A stretch of DNA of 64,000 bases from Xestospongia muta (taxonomy: Eukaryota > Porifera > Demospongiae > Haplosclerida > Petrosiidae). The DNA lies in NCBI GenBank assembly GCA_963693285.1, contig OY848918.1, positions 19,975,484 to 20,039,483 on the forward strand, read 5' to 3'. Positions 36,700 to 48,780 of the stretch are shown here, piece after piece (the stretch's first letter is position 1; every line of letters starts with the position of its first letter). The translations under genes and the position numbers were made by a program. A model generated the notes under the pieces. That model was given only the letters and a program-made list of their open reading frames with translations. It made no database searches and was not told the DNA's origin.

Positions 36700-37708
36700 T
36701 ACTTTTATGATTTTTTGGAATTTTTATCCACTTGATTGTTATTTATACTTAAATAAAAATTAGGTAAAATATGTTCACAATGTTTTTCTTTATTATTACA
36801 GGTTTAATGGGTGTATTCAAGATATACTATAAACTGGGCTTTGCAATAATGTTATCATAACTAACAATAGTATATTATTCATGTATCAGAAAGAATGAGT
36901 TATGTATATACATAACTAAGTTGGAAATAATAAATTCAACTTGTAATGTACAGTAAAGATACCTGTTTCTTGATCATTAGAAGAAAAAATAAATCAGATC
37001 TTTTAAAAAAACAGGAATAAAGTATTTAATCAACTACCAAATTCATGCTTATGTCCTATAATGAGGTAAATAGTTAAGAAAACACTTTCATGTCTATTCT
37101 TCATAATACCATGCACTGTGTATAGACTATAACATAATGTTTATTGGGTATTGGTATATTAATTATCATCACTACTATTATGCAATGACTCAAACTTTAT
37201 CTCATTAGTCTCTTTAAAACATGACATGGACAAGTTTACTTGATCGAGTACCTTAATTGCTCCAATACTTTTTTGACAATCTTTACTTTGAGTTTTAATA
37301 TGTTAATTCCTTATAACATACAAATTTCTGCTGCTTATGTGATATCACTGTTTCTCCTTACATTTACACACTTAGCAAAGCAACTAAAAAAGCTTTATAA
37401 ATATACCCTACTCATGCTATTTTTACTATAGTTATATGCTATATAATTTCATGTTTTAAAATTTAGATAACTATGCCTGTAGCATAATCATTATTTCATA
37501 ACTCCTCTTGTGACAGTTGGGGTTCATGTCTGGCCTTCTGAATGTAAATACTACTTTTCATATATCTATGAATTACTCTTACTTACTTTAACTGTTCACA
37601 ATAAAACCTGTAGCTATTCAATGAAATGAGTTAAGTGCCTAACAGATCAAGATTTAATATATCCTTATAGTCATTAATGCAAAAGTTAGCATATTTATCA
37701 GTATAATA

Positions 37709-37759
<51 letters not shown>

Positions 37760-38125
37760 TATGTATACCACTGTTAAAATAGATTGGTTGCCTTAACTAA
37801 CTCATAGTCATGTAGGCTTCATACATTTCTACAATATTGAAAGGAATTTACAACATATGATGTTTTGATTACTAATTGCTATATTTTGTCAGCTCATTTA
37901 CTTCAACAAATGACTCTTTAGAAAAAAGCAAGTAAGTAATATATAGGAATGTCCTGTTATAAATTCCATAGTGACATCCTTTGTATTTAGGCCCATAATC
38001 TATGAAATTTCTTGTGTCTAACTAATGAGACAATAGACAATATCTTCCTAGCTCTTACAATTAACTACACAACTACCAAGTGTCAATGAGTATATTATTT
38101 ATGAAAAAACGTGAATGTTTACTAC
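36700..38125. other. Intergenic, no gene recognised
   Basis: AT-rich; contains a (TA)n run at about 37714-37754. The open frame 37240-37431 has no recognisable domain. Confidence 0.45.
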
Positions 38126-38129
38126 CTTT

Positions 38130-38445
38130 CAGTTTACAAAAACCTGGTGATCTGCATAAACCATACATGGTAATAAAATATCCAGTAGATTGATCTTCAG
38201 TAGCAAATCATACACCTAACAATCTCATAAAATTAAAATGTTCAACATCTAACATCAAATCATCCTCTACTTCTCCAAATGTTAGTGAAGGTAGATCAGT
38301 TATAGTGTTACAATAAATTAGAATTAATTATATCAACCTAACCTTTTAAAGACTTGATAGCCACATCAGTTGTTGTATCTTCCTTCATTAATTTACCTCC
38401 AAATACTACACCAAAAGCATTTAGTCTTCTGTTTTTTTCAAATTC
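38130..38445 (-). pseudogene. Tyrosine-kinase-like N-lobe fragment, broken
   Basis: The first piece (about 38440-38342) reads LNAFGVVFGGKL then TTDVAIKSLKG. This matches the glycine loop and VAIK lysine of a protein kinase (the first Gly of GxGxFG is lost), with a donor-like GTTAGG after it. The second piece (about 38293-38130) reads DLMLDVEHFNFMRLLGV, stop, FATEDQSTGYFI, corresponding to the alpha-C and beta-4 region (E..M..F.H.N..RLLGVC). The TGA stands where the family has Cys. No catalytic loop is seen. Confidence 0.62.
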
Positions 38446-38529
38446 AGAAAAAAAATAATGACATTTGCAAATTTGCCTTGTAATGGTTAATAAGTTAATT
38501 GTAATTATTTCTAGATGACAGTACAAACT

Positions 38530-38975
38530 GGTACAAATGAGTAATATTATGTGAATCTTTTAGTCTAACAAAGTAATGATTTATTGAATGGTTTATTAAA
38601 TCATGACATACAAGAGGAGATGTAAAGATAATATAACAATTGTACAATAGCCATCACTTAATAAAACATAGTGTAGTTATTTACAGGACACTACAATATT
38701 ACATATTACAAATAAAGAAAGATTGTATTTATTATTTCTATGCAAACTCCCCCGCAATACACCACTCCCCTAATGTTTCCCATGACCTTTTCTATGGTAT
38801 ACACAATATATAAGGATATAGTATTACTATAATATTTTACAAACAAGCGTGTATTCCTAATCAACACAAGGCTTGACATGTGACAATTTACAAAGCTATT
38901 CATTGGAATCACTACTACTTGTCCCCTAAGAGCAAACTCTATTGTATAACTATAAGACAAGCTGTAAATTTTGTC
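38530..38975. other. Intergenic, no gene recognised
   Basis: AT-rich. The open frame on - at 38706-38960 has no domain. The final part is the 5' flank of the U2-like RNA; no proximal snRNA promoter element was identified. Confidence 0.4.
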
Positions 38976-38980
38976 TCAGC

Positions 38981-39166
38981 ATCGCTTCTCGGCCTATCGG
39001 CTAGGATTAAGTGAAAAAAGCTGTTCTTTCGAGTTTAATAGCTTGAACGAGGATAATATATCCTCAAGCTGTTAATCCATTTTTTTCATTAGGAGTGGTA
39101 TGTGAAGCTTGCTTCCCTCACTCCACGGGTTGCCCTGGTATTGCAGTACTTCCAGGTGTGGCCCAC
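38981..39166 (+). ncRNA. U2: U2 snRNA-like gene, divergent at the branch-point recognition site
   Basis: Starts ATCGCTTCTCGGCC as U2 does, with stem I (GGCC/GGCT). Stem IIa can form between TTCGAG and CTTGAA, presenting the conserved loop TTTAATAG. Stem IIb is GAGGATA/TATCCTC. A T-rich Sm-like site (CATTTTTTTC) follows. Stem III/IV includes CTTGCTTCCCTCACTCCA and CCTGGTATTGCAGTACTTCC. About 186 nt, the length of animal U2. The branch-point-pairing GTAGTA expected after AAGTG is replaced by an A-run (AAGTGAAAAAAGCTGTTC), and the Sm site lacks the usual GG. It is either a retained variant or a pseudogene; the preserved helices with changed bases favour not dismissing it. Confidence 0.88.
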
Positions 39167-39902
39167 TTCCCCTTTATAGGGGATAGTTTTCAGATAACAA
39201 TTATAGAAAGATTTAATGCATTGTTTTAACAGAATTTGTAAGTGTACTCATTTGTATCTAAGTACTTTCCATATGGTCAATGATGATGTTGTGGTGATAT
39301 TACAAAATATAGCAGATATCGTCAATATAATATGAACCATGCAGATAGAAAGAGTAATTAATACACAGACATGCCAATAACAGAATTCAATAAAAATAGG
39401 GATTGTAGTAAATTACAATTTTTTTTAAATTGTTAAATATAAGGAGGTCTCAGCTAGCACATCCCAGGCAAGCCCAAATTTGTGCCAGCGGTTGTATGAG
39501 ATAAACAATTACATAGAAATCAAAGTCTAAAGTAAAGACTTACATGTAGAAGTGTTTCATCTCTATTTTTATTCATCTGCTTCTCTTCATAGTCTTGTCA
39601 TTGCTTTATCTATCTCTCAGTCACCATAATAACATGCATAGTCAATTATGTAACAAGTAAATTACAATTTCTTAAAAAAATTATTAAATACAAGGATGTC
39701 TCAGCTAGCATCTAGAACATTTATCCAAAGCTAACATCACTGTTTGGTTTAAGGTTTTAGGCTCCAACCAGGATTTATCATGTATTAAGAATAACCAGTA
39801 AGCATTGTTTTAATTTATGATAAGTTAATAGAATTTATATAAACATAATTATCAACATCTTTTCTACTGAACTACAAGCCTACAAATGTTAAACTACATT
39901 GT
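39167..39902. other. Intergenic with two dispersed-repeat copies
   Basis: Contains the repeats at 39395-39490 and 39640-39725 (see 36290). Nothing else is recognised. Confidence 0.55.
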
Positions 39903-40180
39903 AATCAGTTTGTTCATATACAAAGCATGTAGTCAGTTTGTACATATACAAAGTATATAGTCAGTTTGTATATATACAAAGCATGTAGTCAGTTTGTACA
40001 TATACAAAGCATATAGTCAGTTTGTACATATACAAAGCATGTAGTTGGTTTGTGCATATACAAGGCATGTAGTCAGTTTGTACATATACAAAGCATGTAG
40101 TCGTTTTGTACATATACAAAGCATGTAGTCGGTTTGTGCATATACAAAGCATGTAGTCAGTTTGTACATATACAAAGCAT
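39903..40180. repeat. 28-bp minisatellite, ten units
   Basis: Unit AGTCAGTTTGTACATATACA plus AAGCATGT, repeated ten times with 0-3 changes per unit. Each unit contains the near-palindrome TTTGTACATATACAAA. An open frame on - crosses it only because the unit lacks stops. Confidence 0.96.
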
Positions 40181-40534
40181 CAACATATTAATATTCCTGG
40201 AAAAAATACATACATACATTGACTTCAATGGTTTGAATATTGAATAAACCTCATAGTATGTACTTGTAGCCTACAACAGAATGTGCATATTCCAGGTATA
40301 CATATGTCCATGTATATCCACACTTCTAATTTCAAAGATAAAATGGATCAAGTTAATATTTTATGTAATATGCTATTTTATAGAATTAAAATAACTTCAT
40401 TAGATTTATTAACAAATAAATTAATATAGGATGATTTCTTAAATTGTGTAATTTCATATACTACAAAGATACTTAGCAATGTTGCCATCATGGCAAAAAA
40501 TGACTTTTATAAAAACTGACTTCAGAGTTCCTAA

Positions 40535-40680
40535 TGAAATGACCTACAAACTTTTAGTAGTTCTTCAAATGATTGCTATACATATATATAGTCTACCAGA
40601 TCCTGAGGATCTGGTAGATTATATGTATAGCAGTCATTTGAAAAACTACTGAAAGTTGGTAGGTGACTTGGTTAGAACAA
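40535..40680. repeat. Long hairpin (about 60-bp arms), fold-back MITE-like
   Basis: Arms at 40547-40606 and 40609-40668 are inverted copies with a few mismatches around CCTGAGG; the centre reads ACCAGATCC/GGATCTGGT. No target duplication was identified. Confidence 0.88.
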
Positions 40681-41084
40681 GTGGACCTTGCTATATGTGA
40701 GACTACAATCAGCTTCATACATGATATATATGATAGTATTCAAGGGTGCTTCTTGGTGTAACTCGATTGATGATGTAACAATCACCATGTGTCATAGAGT
40801 TATTAATGTTAGGTTTGGTTTAGAGTTTAGGTGATGTCATCATATATAATGACATCACTAAATGTATATATTCAGTAAATTTCTTTTGAAAGATTATTAG
40901 CTCGTTCCATTAGATTAACAAGAGCCCTTGAAATACCAACAACAAAGTCAATCATCATTTGCCGAGAGTCCATCAACAAGTGAAGACTAGCTGATAAAAT
41001 TGGTGGAAATGCAAAAATGTAAGAGGGGTAGAAAGAGATTTCACACAGATGTCATAAAAAGGTGTTATAAGCTCATTATCTCAC

Positions 41085-41187
41085 TATCTCTCTCTCTCTC
41101 TCTCTTTTGCTCTCTCTTTATGCCTCTCTCTCTCTCTCTCTCTCACACTCTCTCTCTCTCTCTCTATCTTTTTCTCTCTCTCTCTAG
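41085..41187. repeat. (CT)n-rich microsatellite
   Basis: Interrupted CT runs. Same position relative to the dispersed repeat as the tract at 34390. Confidence 0.93.
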
Positions 41188-41329
41188 CAACTGTTTTAGA
41201 CTTTTGTTTCATTTAAAGATGATCAGTTAGTTACACTGTACTTATACAGATTTGCATACACATCATTTTGAGAAGTCTAGTAATTAAATAAATTTTATTT
41301 ATTATTAAAAATATCAAAAAATGAGAGTT

Positions 41330-41830
41330 TTTAGTTTTAATTAATTACCTTATTCTGTAGGTTTGTTTAGTAGTTGTCAATAATGAGAAAGGTAGAGTAT
41401 TTATGACATTCTCCTGTTAACTACCTATAACATTCATGATTGATATAACAAAGATCAGCTGTTGTAATTACAAAAGATATTACCTAGTTTCACTGTTTGC
41501 ATTGTATATCAACATGCCATTAAAAGACAGCTTTGCCATTTGGGAAATCTATCACCTTCTCCTGGTGACTAGCTGATCTGCAGCTGTTCCCTTTTGAATT
41601 TAAAATTGAAATCTATCATCTTCTAATGGCCACCTGTAATTACAAACAGTATATTAAAGGATACTGTCTAGCTGTTTGCAATTATCAATACTAGAGAATT
41701 GGCTAGCTGTTGCTTTGAATATTATTACATGTTGATACATGAATTTTAAGCAGAAAAGCTAAGTCATCTGCTAATAAATAACTAAACCAGATGTTCTTGT
41801 ATTATGACTATCAGGCATGTTATAAGGTTT
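41330..41830. repeat. Dispersed repeat copy (third)
   Basis: Matches 31260-31740 and 33860-34160; its right part also matches 34900-35015. Confidence 0.75.
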
Positions 41831-42181
41831 GGAGATCTCAGCCTATATCTCTTTTCTGTACTTAGATCAGGTGTTGAACCAAACTGTTATGACTCAGCAT
41901 AATAGACCTCTAAATTAGGATTGACGTCTGTTTTACTGTTTTATTATATCGTCACATATTTTCTGCTGCATAACTCTCACAATATGCATCATGCAATGTT
42001 CTGGCTTAATTAGGTATTTTAATGTTAGGTTTTTTCAAAACTTTTTTAACAAGTGCACAATAAAAAATGAAGGTCTATAAAATAAGAAAATTTAAAAAAT
42101 TCAAAAATTTAGCCTCTATTTGTAATGTTTTGTATTCCTCTTATCACGTTTTAGTATCTCAGCTTACTATTATTATTTCCT

Positions 42182-42385
42182 TCAATCAACTAATTTGAAA
42201 GTGCACTTAGCGCTTGTATTTTTAGCATAAGGTCCACTAACTATCTCAACTGCATAGGGACCTTCATTCAACTTTTTGAAATTAAAGGAAGGCATTTGTC
42301 TTTCTCCATACGTAAAATCAACCTGAATTACTTCATTTCAAATTGTCATTTTAAAAGTACCAGATGTTGAACCATGGTTTTGTTG
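42182..42385 (-). pseudogene. Small-protein family member C, third-exon relic
   Basis: The - strand reads GSTSGTFKMTI, stop (42338-42340), NEVIQVDF, RQMPSFNFKKLNEGPYAVEI and SAKCTFKLVD. It aligns with exon 3 of A, B and E. Exons 1 and 2 are not found. The in-frame TGA and missing acceptor make it a pseudogene. Its 3' flank (42020-42181) matches those of A and D. Confidence 0.8.
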
Positions 42386-42719
42386 TCTTTGAATGATAAA
42401 GAATTTTAAATACTTTAGATTCAACTTACTACTCCAAAAGTACAATCAGAAGAAAAGGGTAAGTGTTAAAGTTACAATTGATGTAAATCTCTCATGTAGT
42501 AAATATTGTGCCAAAAATAAAAGAGAAGTTATTTTCTCAGTAAAAGAGAGTAATGGACAAGAGAAATAAGGAGTGGTAGTGACCACTTACCTAGTAATAC
42601 TAAAAGAGGCATATTAGGTGCATGAGTGTAGTACTTAATAGCATTGTTTGTTTAGTTGATTATCAATTTTTACATGTTGGAGTTACAAGTTGGAAAGAGG
42701 TATGTGAAAACATAACATA

Positions 42720-43090
42720 CATTACTTAACTAGGAAACGGTACCTAGCCTCCTAGTGTTGACAATGGCATACAGTTGGCAAACAGCTAGAGAGCTTTCCT
42801 CTAATTTACTGTTAATATTTACAGCTGGCCCTCAGAAAGTGACAGATTTCATTCTGAAATTAAAGTGATAACAACTGCAGTTGAATGACATTAACAAAAG
42901 AAGGTGATAAATTTCCTTTTAGGCAACAGCTGCACTCTAATGGCATGTTGATGCATGTAGTGCAAACAGGAGGACTACATGATATCTTTTATAACTATAT
43001 ACAATAGCTGCTGTTCCATTAGGACAATTATGAATGTTATATACGGATTGAAATCAGTAAACAGGAGAATGTGATAACTTTCTAAATAAC
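42720..43090. repeat. Dispersed repeat copy (inverted)
   Basis: Reverse-complement match to 31260-31740, for example GGCATGTTGATGCATGTAGT. A further inverted piece lies at about 43960-44240. Confidence 0.7.
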
Positions 43091-43473
43091 CCAGACAAAA
43101 GCTGTCCCTGTTTTCATTATGAAATAACTATAAAGTAAACTTACTATTTATTATTATGTACTTTTTTAGCTTGATTTCTCTAATAGACAGTATTAAAAGT
43201 ATTCATCAAATTCGATTAATAGTTATTGAGATATTATAATTATAGTCATTGATTTTAATAATAAACATTTTCATTAAATTAATTTTGTGGTTTGTAAATT
43301 TAGATTAAATAATTGCATGATAACTGCATTAACAGTGAAAATCAAAGTCATAAATGTTTATTAATTGCAAATTTTCATAACTTTCTAGTCTGTTTACTAT
43401 ATATTATAATTTATAATTTTTAAACTTCTATAATTTTTATATATTTTCAGTTGCTTTAAGCAACAGATAAATA

Positions 43474-43599
<126 letters not shown>

Positions 43600-44449
43600 A
43601 CAATCCCTTTTTCACAAGAACTAATTAAGGTTCCTCAATTTAAATAAAACTGAAGAGGTGTTGTGAACATAAAATTGATCAATCACAGGAATCTAGTTAT
43701 GTTAATAATTGTTTCTACATATTATACTATCTACATAGTGGGAGTAAAATAAAGAACTATCCATTGCTGATATATATATATATATAATTAGAATAAAACT
43801 AAAGAAAGCTATAGACATGGTAAGAGTTGCTCTAGCATCTGTCAAGTTATATTGTTAATAATTACAACTAGTCAATCAAGATTATACAATTGACTTACTG
43901 ATTAGGTAAGAGAATCACTATAACTGAATGCAAACAAGGTAAATAGGCAATATAGATTACATCAAAGTTGCCCAGACTCCTAGTATTGACAATAGCACAT
44001 AGCTAAAAATTGCTAATCAATTGCCCTCCAGTGTGAACCAATTAATTAGAGAGAGCCAACTTGATAGATTTCAATTTTAAATTGTAGAGGCAAAAGCTAC
44101 CTTCCTTTGCTTTGTACGAAAATGACAGTGGCCATCAGGAGAAAATAATATTTCTTAAGTACGAACTGTAACATTTTTCATCTAATATATTAATACCTGG
44201 AATTTAAACAGATAAATTAAGTGAAGAGCTTATCATTCATTATGACAATGAGCCATTATATAAGTAGTTAATTTTCATACTTCTAAATTACTGTTGAACT
44301 AGAATTGTTTTTATGCCACAACATAATAGACATGTATCTTATGAGTAATTCTGCAAGTCACTCTCCTGTCATGAAATTCCTTAACTGATGTCAATGTGAT
44401 GGAGATAAATCTATCAATCTCCATCAATACACTTTTTTTATTTTTTTAT

Positions 44450-44670
44450 TACTTGCATTTGATATAGTAATTTAGGGTTATTATTAATGATAACTTTATT
44501 TAAAACTTTTTTTTACAACTATATGATATAAAATAATGACCTATATATACAATAAGGGAACCAAAAAAGCTGTAAACCTTTAGTCTCTATTTGTACTGTT
44601 ATTTATTACCTTTTTCAAATTTGCTATCACAGCTCTTTATTATTTCCTTGGATCATGTTTAAAGGATCAT
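44450..44670 (-). pseudogene. Small-protein family member D, 3'-end relic
   Basis: Only the very end of the coding region (GATCCAAGGAAATAATAA, compare DPRK of A) and the 3' UTR survive. The block TTTAGTCTCTATTTGTACTG is shared with E (reverse complement) and, with changes, C. The upstream exons are absent. Confidence 0.6.
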
Positions 44671-44745
44671 GTCAAACATATTGTCAAAAGATAAAGGTGT
44701 GATACATTATATTTTAATGTTTGTAAGCTTTCTTTATTTAAAAAT

Positions 44746-44812
44746 TTTGATGTAGCCAATTCTAAAAGAACAATTAATAATTACTTGTTCTTTTAGAATT
44801 GGCTACATCAAA
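44746..44812. repeat. Perfect 28-bp inverted repeat, 11-base loop
   Basis: TTTGATGTAGCCAATTCTAA plus AAGAACAA at 44746-44773 is exactly reversed at 44785-44812. AT-rich loop TTAATAATTAC. No flanking duplication was identified. Confidence 0.95.
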
Positions 44813-45249
44813 GTTTAAAAAAGAGTTTGCAACTATTCAAATTACAAGCAAACATCCACTTTACATAGTTTATACATTATAAGATAGTCATAATATGTTA
44901 ATATTTACTTTGTTATATTAAGTTAGTTAGTGAACTGTCTTGTACTTAATTAAATTCTTGGAAATGTAATTATTTTATGATTGCATACATGTGATATATA
45001 CTTTAAACAGATCTCATACATTTTGACATTATTCTTTATCTGATGTATGTTAATCCTGTGATGTTTCTAAATGATTTGAGTGCTTATCAATATTTACTAT
45101 TAAAATACCAAGGAGCTATTCGGAAGCCTACCCAATTTAATCACAAAACAGGGAACCTCTTCTAGTACCAGGATATAATTTTCAACAACATATATCTATC
45201 AAACTCTATTTCCAATGGCATAGTTTTCTCAGTATAAGTGATCCAGATG

Positions 45250-47335
45250 CATTGCAGGAGATGATGGAGGACATTGATATCAACTACAGTGATGATGATT
45301 TTGAAGGTACTGGTTATGTGGATGATGGATGACAATTGTTTTTTAATAAAAATGAAAATAGTATTACTTTTACTACACCTAACAGTTACTGCTACTGTGT
45401 CTGTTGTTTCTACCCTAAACTTCAACTACTGCTGCTATTGGTCCAACTTCTACTACTATGTCTCCATTTCAAGACAATTTGGACTAACGAGCAACAACTC
45501 TCGAGAAGATCCTGTTAATTATTTCAATCAACTATGGATAAACACAATAAGTAATGAAATATTACATCAAACAAACCTCTATAGTCAACATTATATTAAC
45601 TCTCATGATGATCATCTACAACACCATCCTATACCTTAATTGCATGATTTTACTAAACATCAATTCATCCTAGGAGAGCTCTATAATTTTTTGATAACAT
45701 TAGTAATCATAATAGGTGTTGTCAGTATACCATCTATTCAAATATATTGGTGCACAAATTGGCCACTTATCAATGACTGCTCTCAAAAAGTAATTTCCAT
45801 CATAAGATAAGTTTCTTTTTTTTCTAATTCCTTTATCTATCAGACAATGATAACTATACTTACTATGTACAAGTTGAATATGATCACTTATTATAAATTT
45901 AACTAATCACTGCTCACCTGATTAGTCAGTTCCAATTATTATACACTCTGAACCAAAGCAGTAGTAAAAGAGGAGAGGATATCAGTTCTAAGAGTTGTCT
46001 ATCTTTTCTTAGTACTTCCACAAAAAGCCACACAAAAGAGGGATGAAGGCTTGGATACTTACTGATGGCGAAAGTGGCTACATGTTGAACTGGGACATCT
46101 ACACTGGAAAATCTGAGTACTGAGATAGAGATTTACCACTGTCAACTCATGTTGTTCTTTACCTGATAGCTGTCCTTCAAATTAAGAGGTATAACTACAC
46201 AAGTCCATACTTGTGTAGATGGCTAAATGAAACTGGTTCTGGAATCTGTGGTACAGTCAAGCTAAGCAGAAAAGAAATACCTATTTAATCCACAAGAGAA
46301 AAAAAGGTGAAATCACAACATACTATGATGTATGCATACTTGGAGTTAACCCTTTGACGCGCACGGATGCAAAATTGCATCCACCCAGGTAGTTCAAATT
46401 TGGGCGCGGATGCAAATTTGCATCCATCACTATGAACGCCTGCCAAGCAATAAATTTTTGCATTAGGGAAGCTAAAGTTGTCAGAATGTCTGTACTATAT
46501 TCCAGGTAACTGGCTATGGCTGTAATATTATTACAGAAAGCAAAACCTTACCACAATCGATGACTTCTTTTATCGATTCAAATCGCCGGTCCACCCAAAT
46601 ATATTGACTGGGTGTGATGGTAGGTGTGTCCAAGAAAACACTTTACGTAGTTTGATTTATAACGAAGTATGAATTGACTCCCCACACAACGAAGAGTTCA
46701 ACTGTATGTTCATAGATATCATAAGTCAAGTTTTACTGCTTTGGAAGTGGATTAATATTGTAAGCGCCATTAGTCACAACATACTACAGAGTTAAGGTTG
46801 CATTTTATGGCTTTTCTTGTTGTTACAGTAACAGCAACAACCTAATTATCCTCTAAAAGTGATTACTTATTTGTAAGCGTCATTTAGTCGCTATAGTAAG
46901 CTTTTAAAGCGTTGCTACGTTTGAAAAAGCATTATTGAAAAAGGTGCCGCCCACGCCGGTGATTACAATTATTTTGCCCCGCCCGTCAAAGGGTTAAGTG
47001 CATGGATAAAAGAGTTATGGCTGCCCTTTCTACTATTGACTACTAAACCTGGCTATCATCTCTCACATATTGATTTCTTTCTACAGGTAGTTCAAGCTCT
47101 TATCAATAAGTACTCAACAATACACTTATAGTACCTACTGTATGTACCACAATATATCCCAGGCTGACTAAGTGGTCAATTTTTTCTACTCCTCAGCTTA
47201 AAAAGGGACTGTAAAGTATGCAGCGGAAGACAATCTGGTAACAGAAAATAAACCAAAATCAAATGTAACATTATGTGATATTCATCTTTGTATACATCCT
47301 TGTTTTAAGAAGTATCACATCCTCAAAAACTATAA
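45250..47335 (+). pseudogene. piggyBac transposase relic B
   Basis: Fragments in order: SDPDALQEMMEDIDINYSDD, DPVNYFNQLWINTISNEILH (about 45500-45560), GELYNFL, KAWILTDGESGYMLNWDIYT (first Asp region, about 46040-46100), then TGSGICGTVKLSRKEIP. The MITE interrupts at LGV. CMDKRVMAALSTID follows (46998-47040), and the C-terminal CKVCSG..Q..NRK and a CD.HLC-like Cys cluster lie near 47214-47300. Many stops. The second Asp motif has lost its FFDNF part. Confidence 0.8.
46350..46993. mobile_element. piggyBac-type MITE, 644 bp, TTAA target, TIR CCCTTTGACG
   Basis: TTAA at 46346-46349 and 46994-46997. The TIRs read CCCTTTGACGCGC and, from the right, CCCTTTGACGGGC. Removing it with one TTAA rejoins the relic B transposase in frame (LGVKCMDKRVMAAL; A has LGIKWMDKRVVAAL). 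Two palindromes lie just inside the left TIR: GGATGCAAAATTGCATCC and GGATGCAAATTTGCATCC. Confidence 0.92.
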
Positions 47336-48144
47336 GAACATTCATCCTATATGTTAGTTGAACAAATGGATTCACACACTTACAATTATTTATTTCTACA
47401 TCATCATAACTGTTAATGTAGTCAGGTATAAGGTATACACAGGACAATAAACATGTACACAATCAAATACGCTCATTTTAAGCAATACAGACCTTTACAC
47501 AAAGTCTTATCTGCTGTTTCATTTACATTTTACTTACCTGCCTTGTAATCAACTCAAATATCGTAGTCAACTAAAGTTAAGTCAAACATGGCGAGTTAAT
47601 TTTGACGCGTGCAATTCATTCAAGTCCAAACTCGTCTCTGAAAAGGGCAAGGAGAATATAGGGGAAATGAAGAGTATTTTTTAAAGAACATGTGAGTAAA
47701 AAACTTACCATTTGTACGAAGAGAATTGTAGGAAGGCTTGACCAACTTCAACCATAACATGGCAATCCCCTCTGCCCATAGCGGTTCGTGGCTGACCATA
47801 CAAGCTATTTTTAGACTCTTACTATAAATAGAACAACCTCTACTATAAATAGAAAATACAATAACAGTTAAGTAGTTGATTCAATCAAATTTTATCCTAC
47901 ACCACGCCCTTAACGAGCAATTTTAGCATAACGGAGATAAAGGATTAATAATAATTAATAACAACATATGATACAGTATATCACTGACTAAATCGTTAAC
48001 TTAGTATTACCACAACCAGACACTTTATGTGCTCATTAGTGATAGATCAATTCTATTTTTCTAACACCATCATAGCTTCATGGACATCACTTCCTCTTCA
48101 TCCTGCTCCTACCACTGACTGTCTTATTAAAACATCTAAATATT

Positions 48145-48665
48145 ACCTGTCAAATGACAAAATTCAATTCTTTTAAATTATCTATCATTTATTTAAATAT
48201 AACTATAGAATATGATAGACATATTATATAAATTTGTTACTGCTATTAAAACACCATTACTATCAACTTAATAATGTACATCATTATATGTAGTACTGAT
48301 GTCTTGTTAGAACTTTGAGTATCTAAGATCACATTTGAATGAACTAGTGTCACATTGATACATGTGTCCTTTTTAGTGAATGATACTGATAGTATACTGT
48401 AGAAGTATAAGCATGATTATTATAATAAATTAATGAGATATCTCTTCATATATAGAGATCTATACAGTTATTGACATAATTAAAACTAGAAGTAATGATA
48501 AATATGTGATTGTTATTTAAAGATGACAATGTCAGAATAATTTCAAAAGAAAGAGAACATTTTCTCTTATAATATCCTCTACCAAAGAATCTAATGAAGA
48601 ATGTAACATTATGACACAATAATGAGTATTGGAATTACTTTTATTGTTATCAAGTGGTAGACTTT
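48145..48665. repeat. Triplicated non-coding block, copy 1 (others 49840-50230 and 50635-51125)
   Basis: Shared words in order: CTGTCAAATGA, ACACCATTACTATCA, GTAGTACTGATGTCTTGTTA, GTGTCACATTGATACATGTG, GATAGTATACTGTAGAA, AAAGAATCTAATGAA. Copy 2 is truncated. Between copies, 49550-49750 and 50230-50460 are also duplicates. No exon. Confidence 0.85.
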
Positions 48666-48780
48666 ACTAAGCAGATGTTGATCATATATGATCATATAGT
48701 GTACAGTACATACATAGTGTGAGTATATATCTATTACATATAGTAGTAGTTAGTAGACAGACAGTATATTCTATCTTACT

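Larger units (their letters stand above)
45104..47944 (+). mobile_element. piggyBac transposon relic B, flanked by TTAA
   Basis: TTAA at 45100-45103 and 47945-47948. The left interior (TATTCGGAAGCC..CCCAATTT) and right interior (TTATTTTTAGAC-like words, CTTAACGAGCAATT) match the ends of relic A. The transposase is far more decayed than in A. A TTAA MITE (46350-46993) is inserted in it. Confidence 0.75.

Noticed and set aside
39961..40152. Open frame on - of repeating LYMYK/CFVYVQT units
   Set aside because: It is the 28-bp minisatellite read in rotating frames; the unit simply lacks stop codons.
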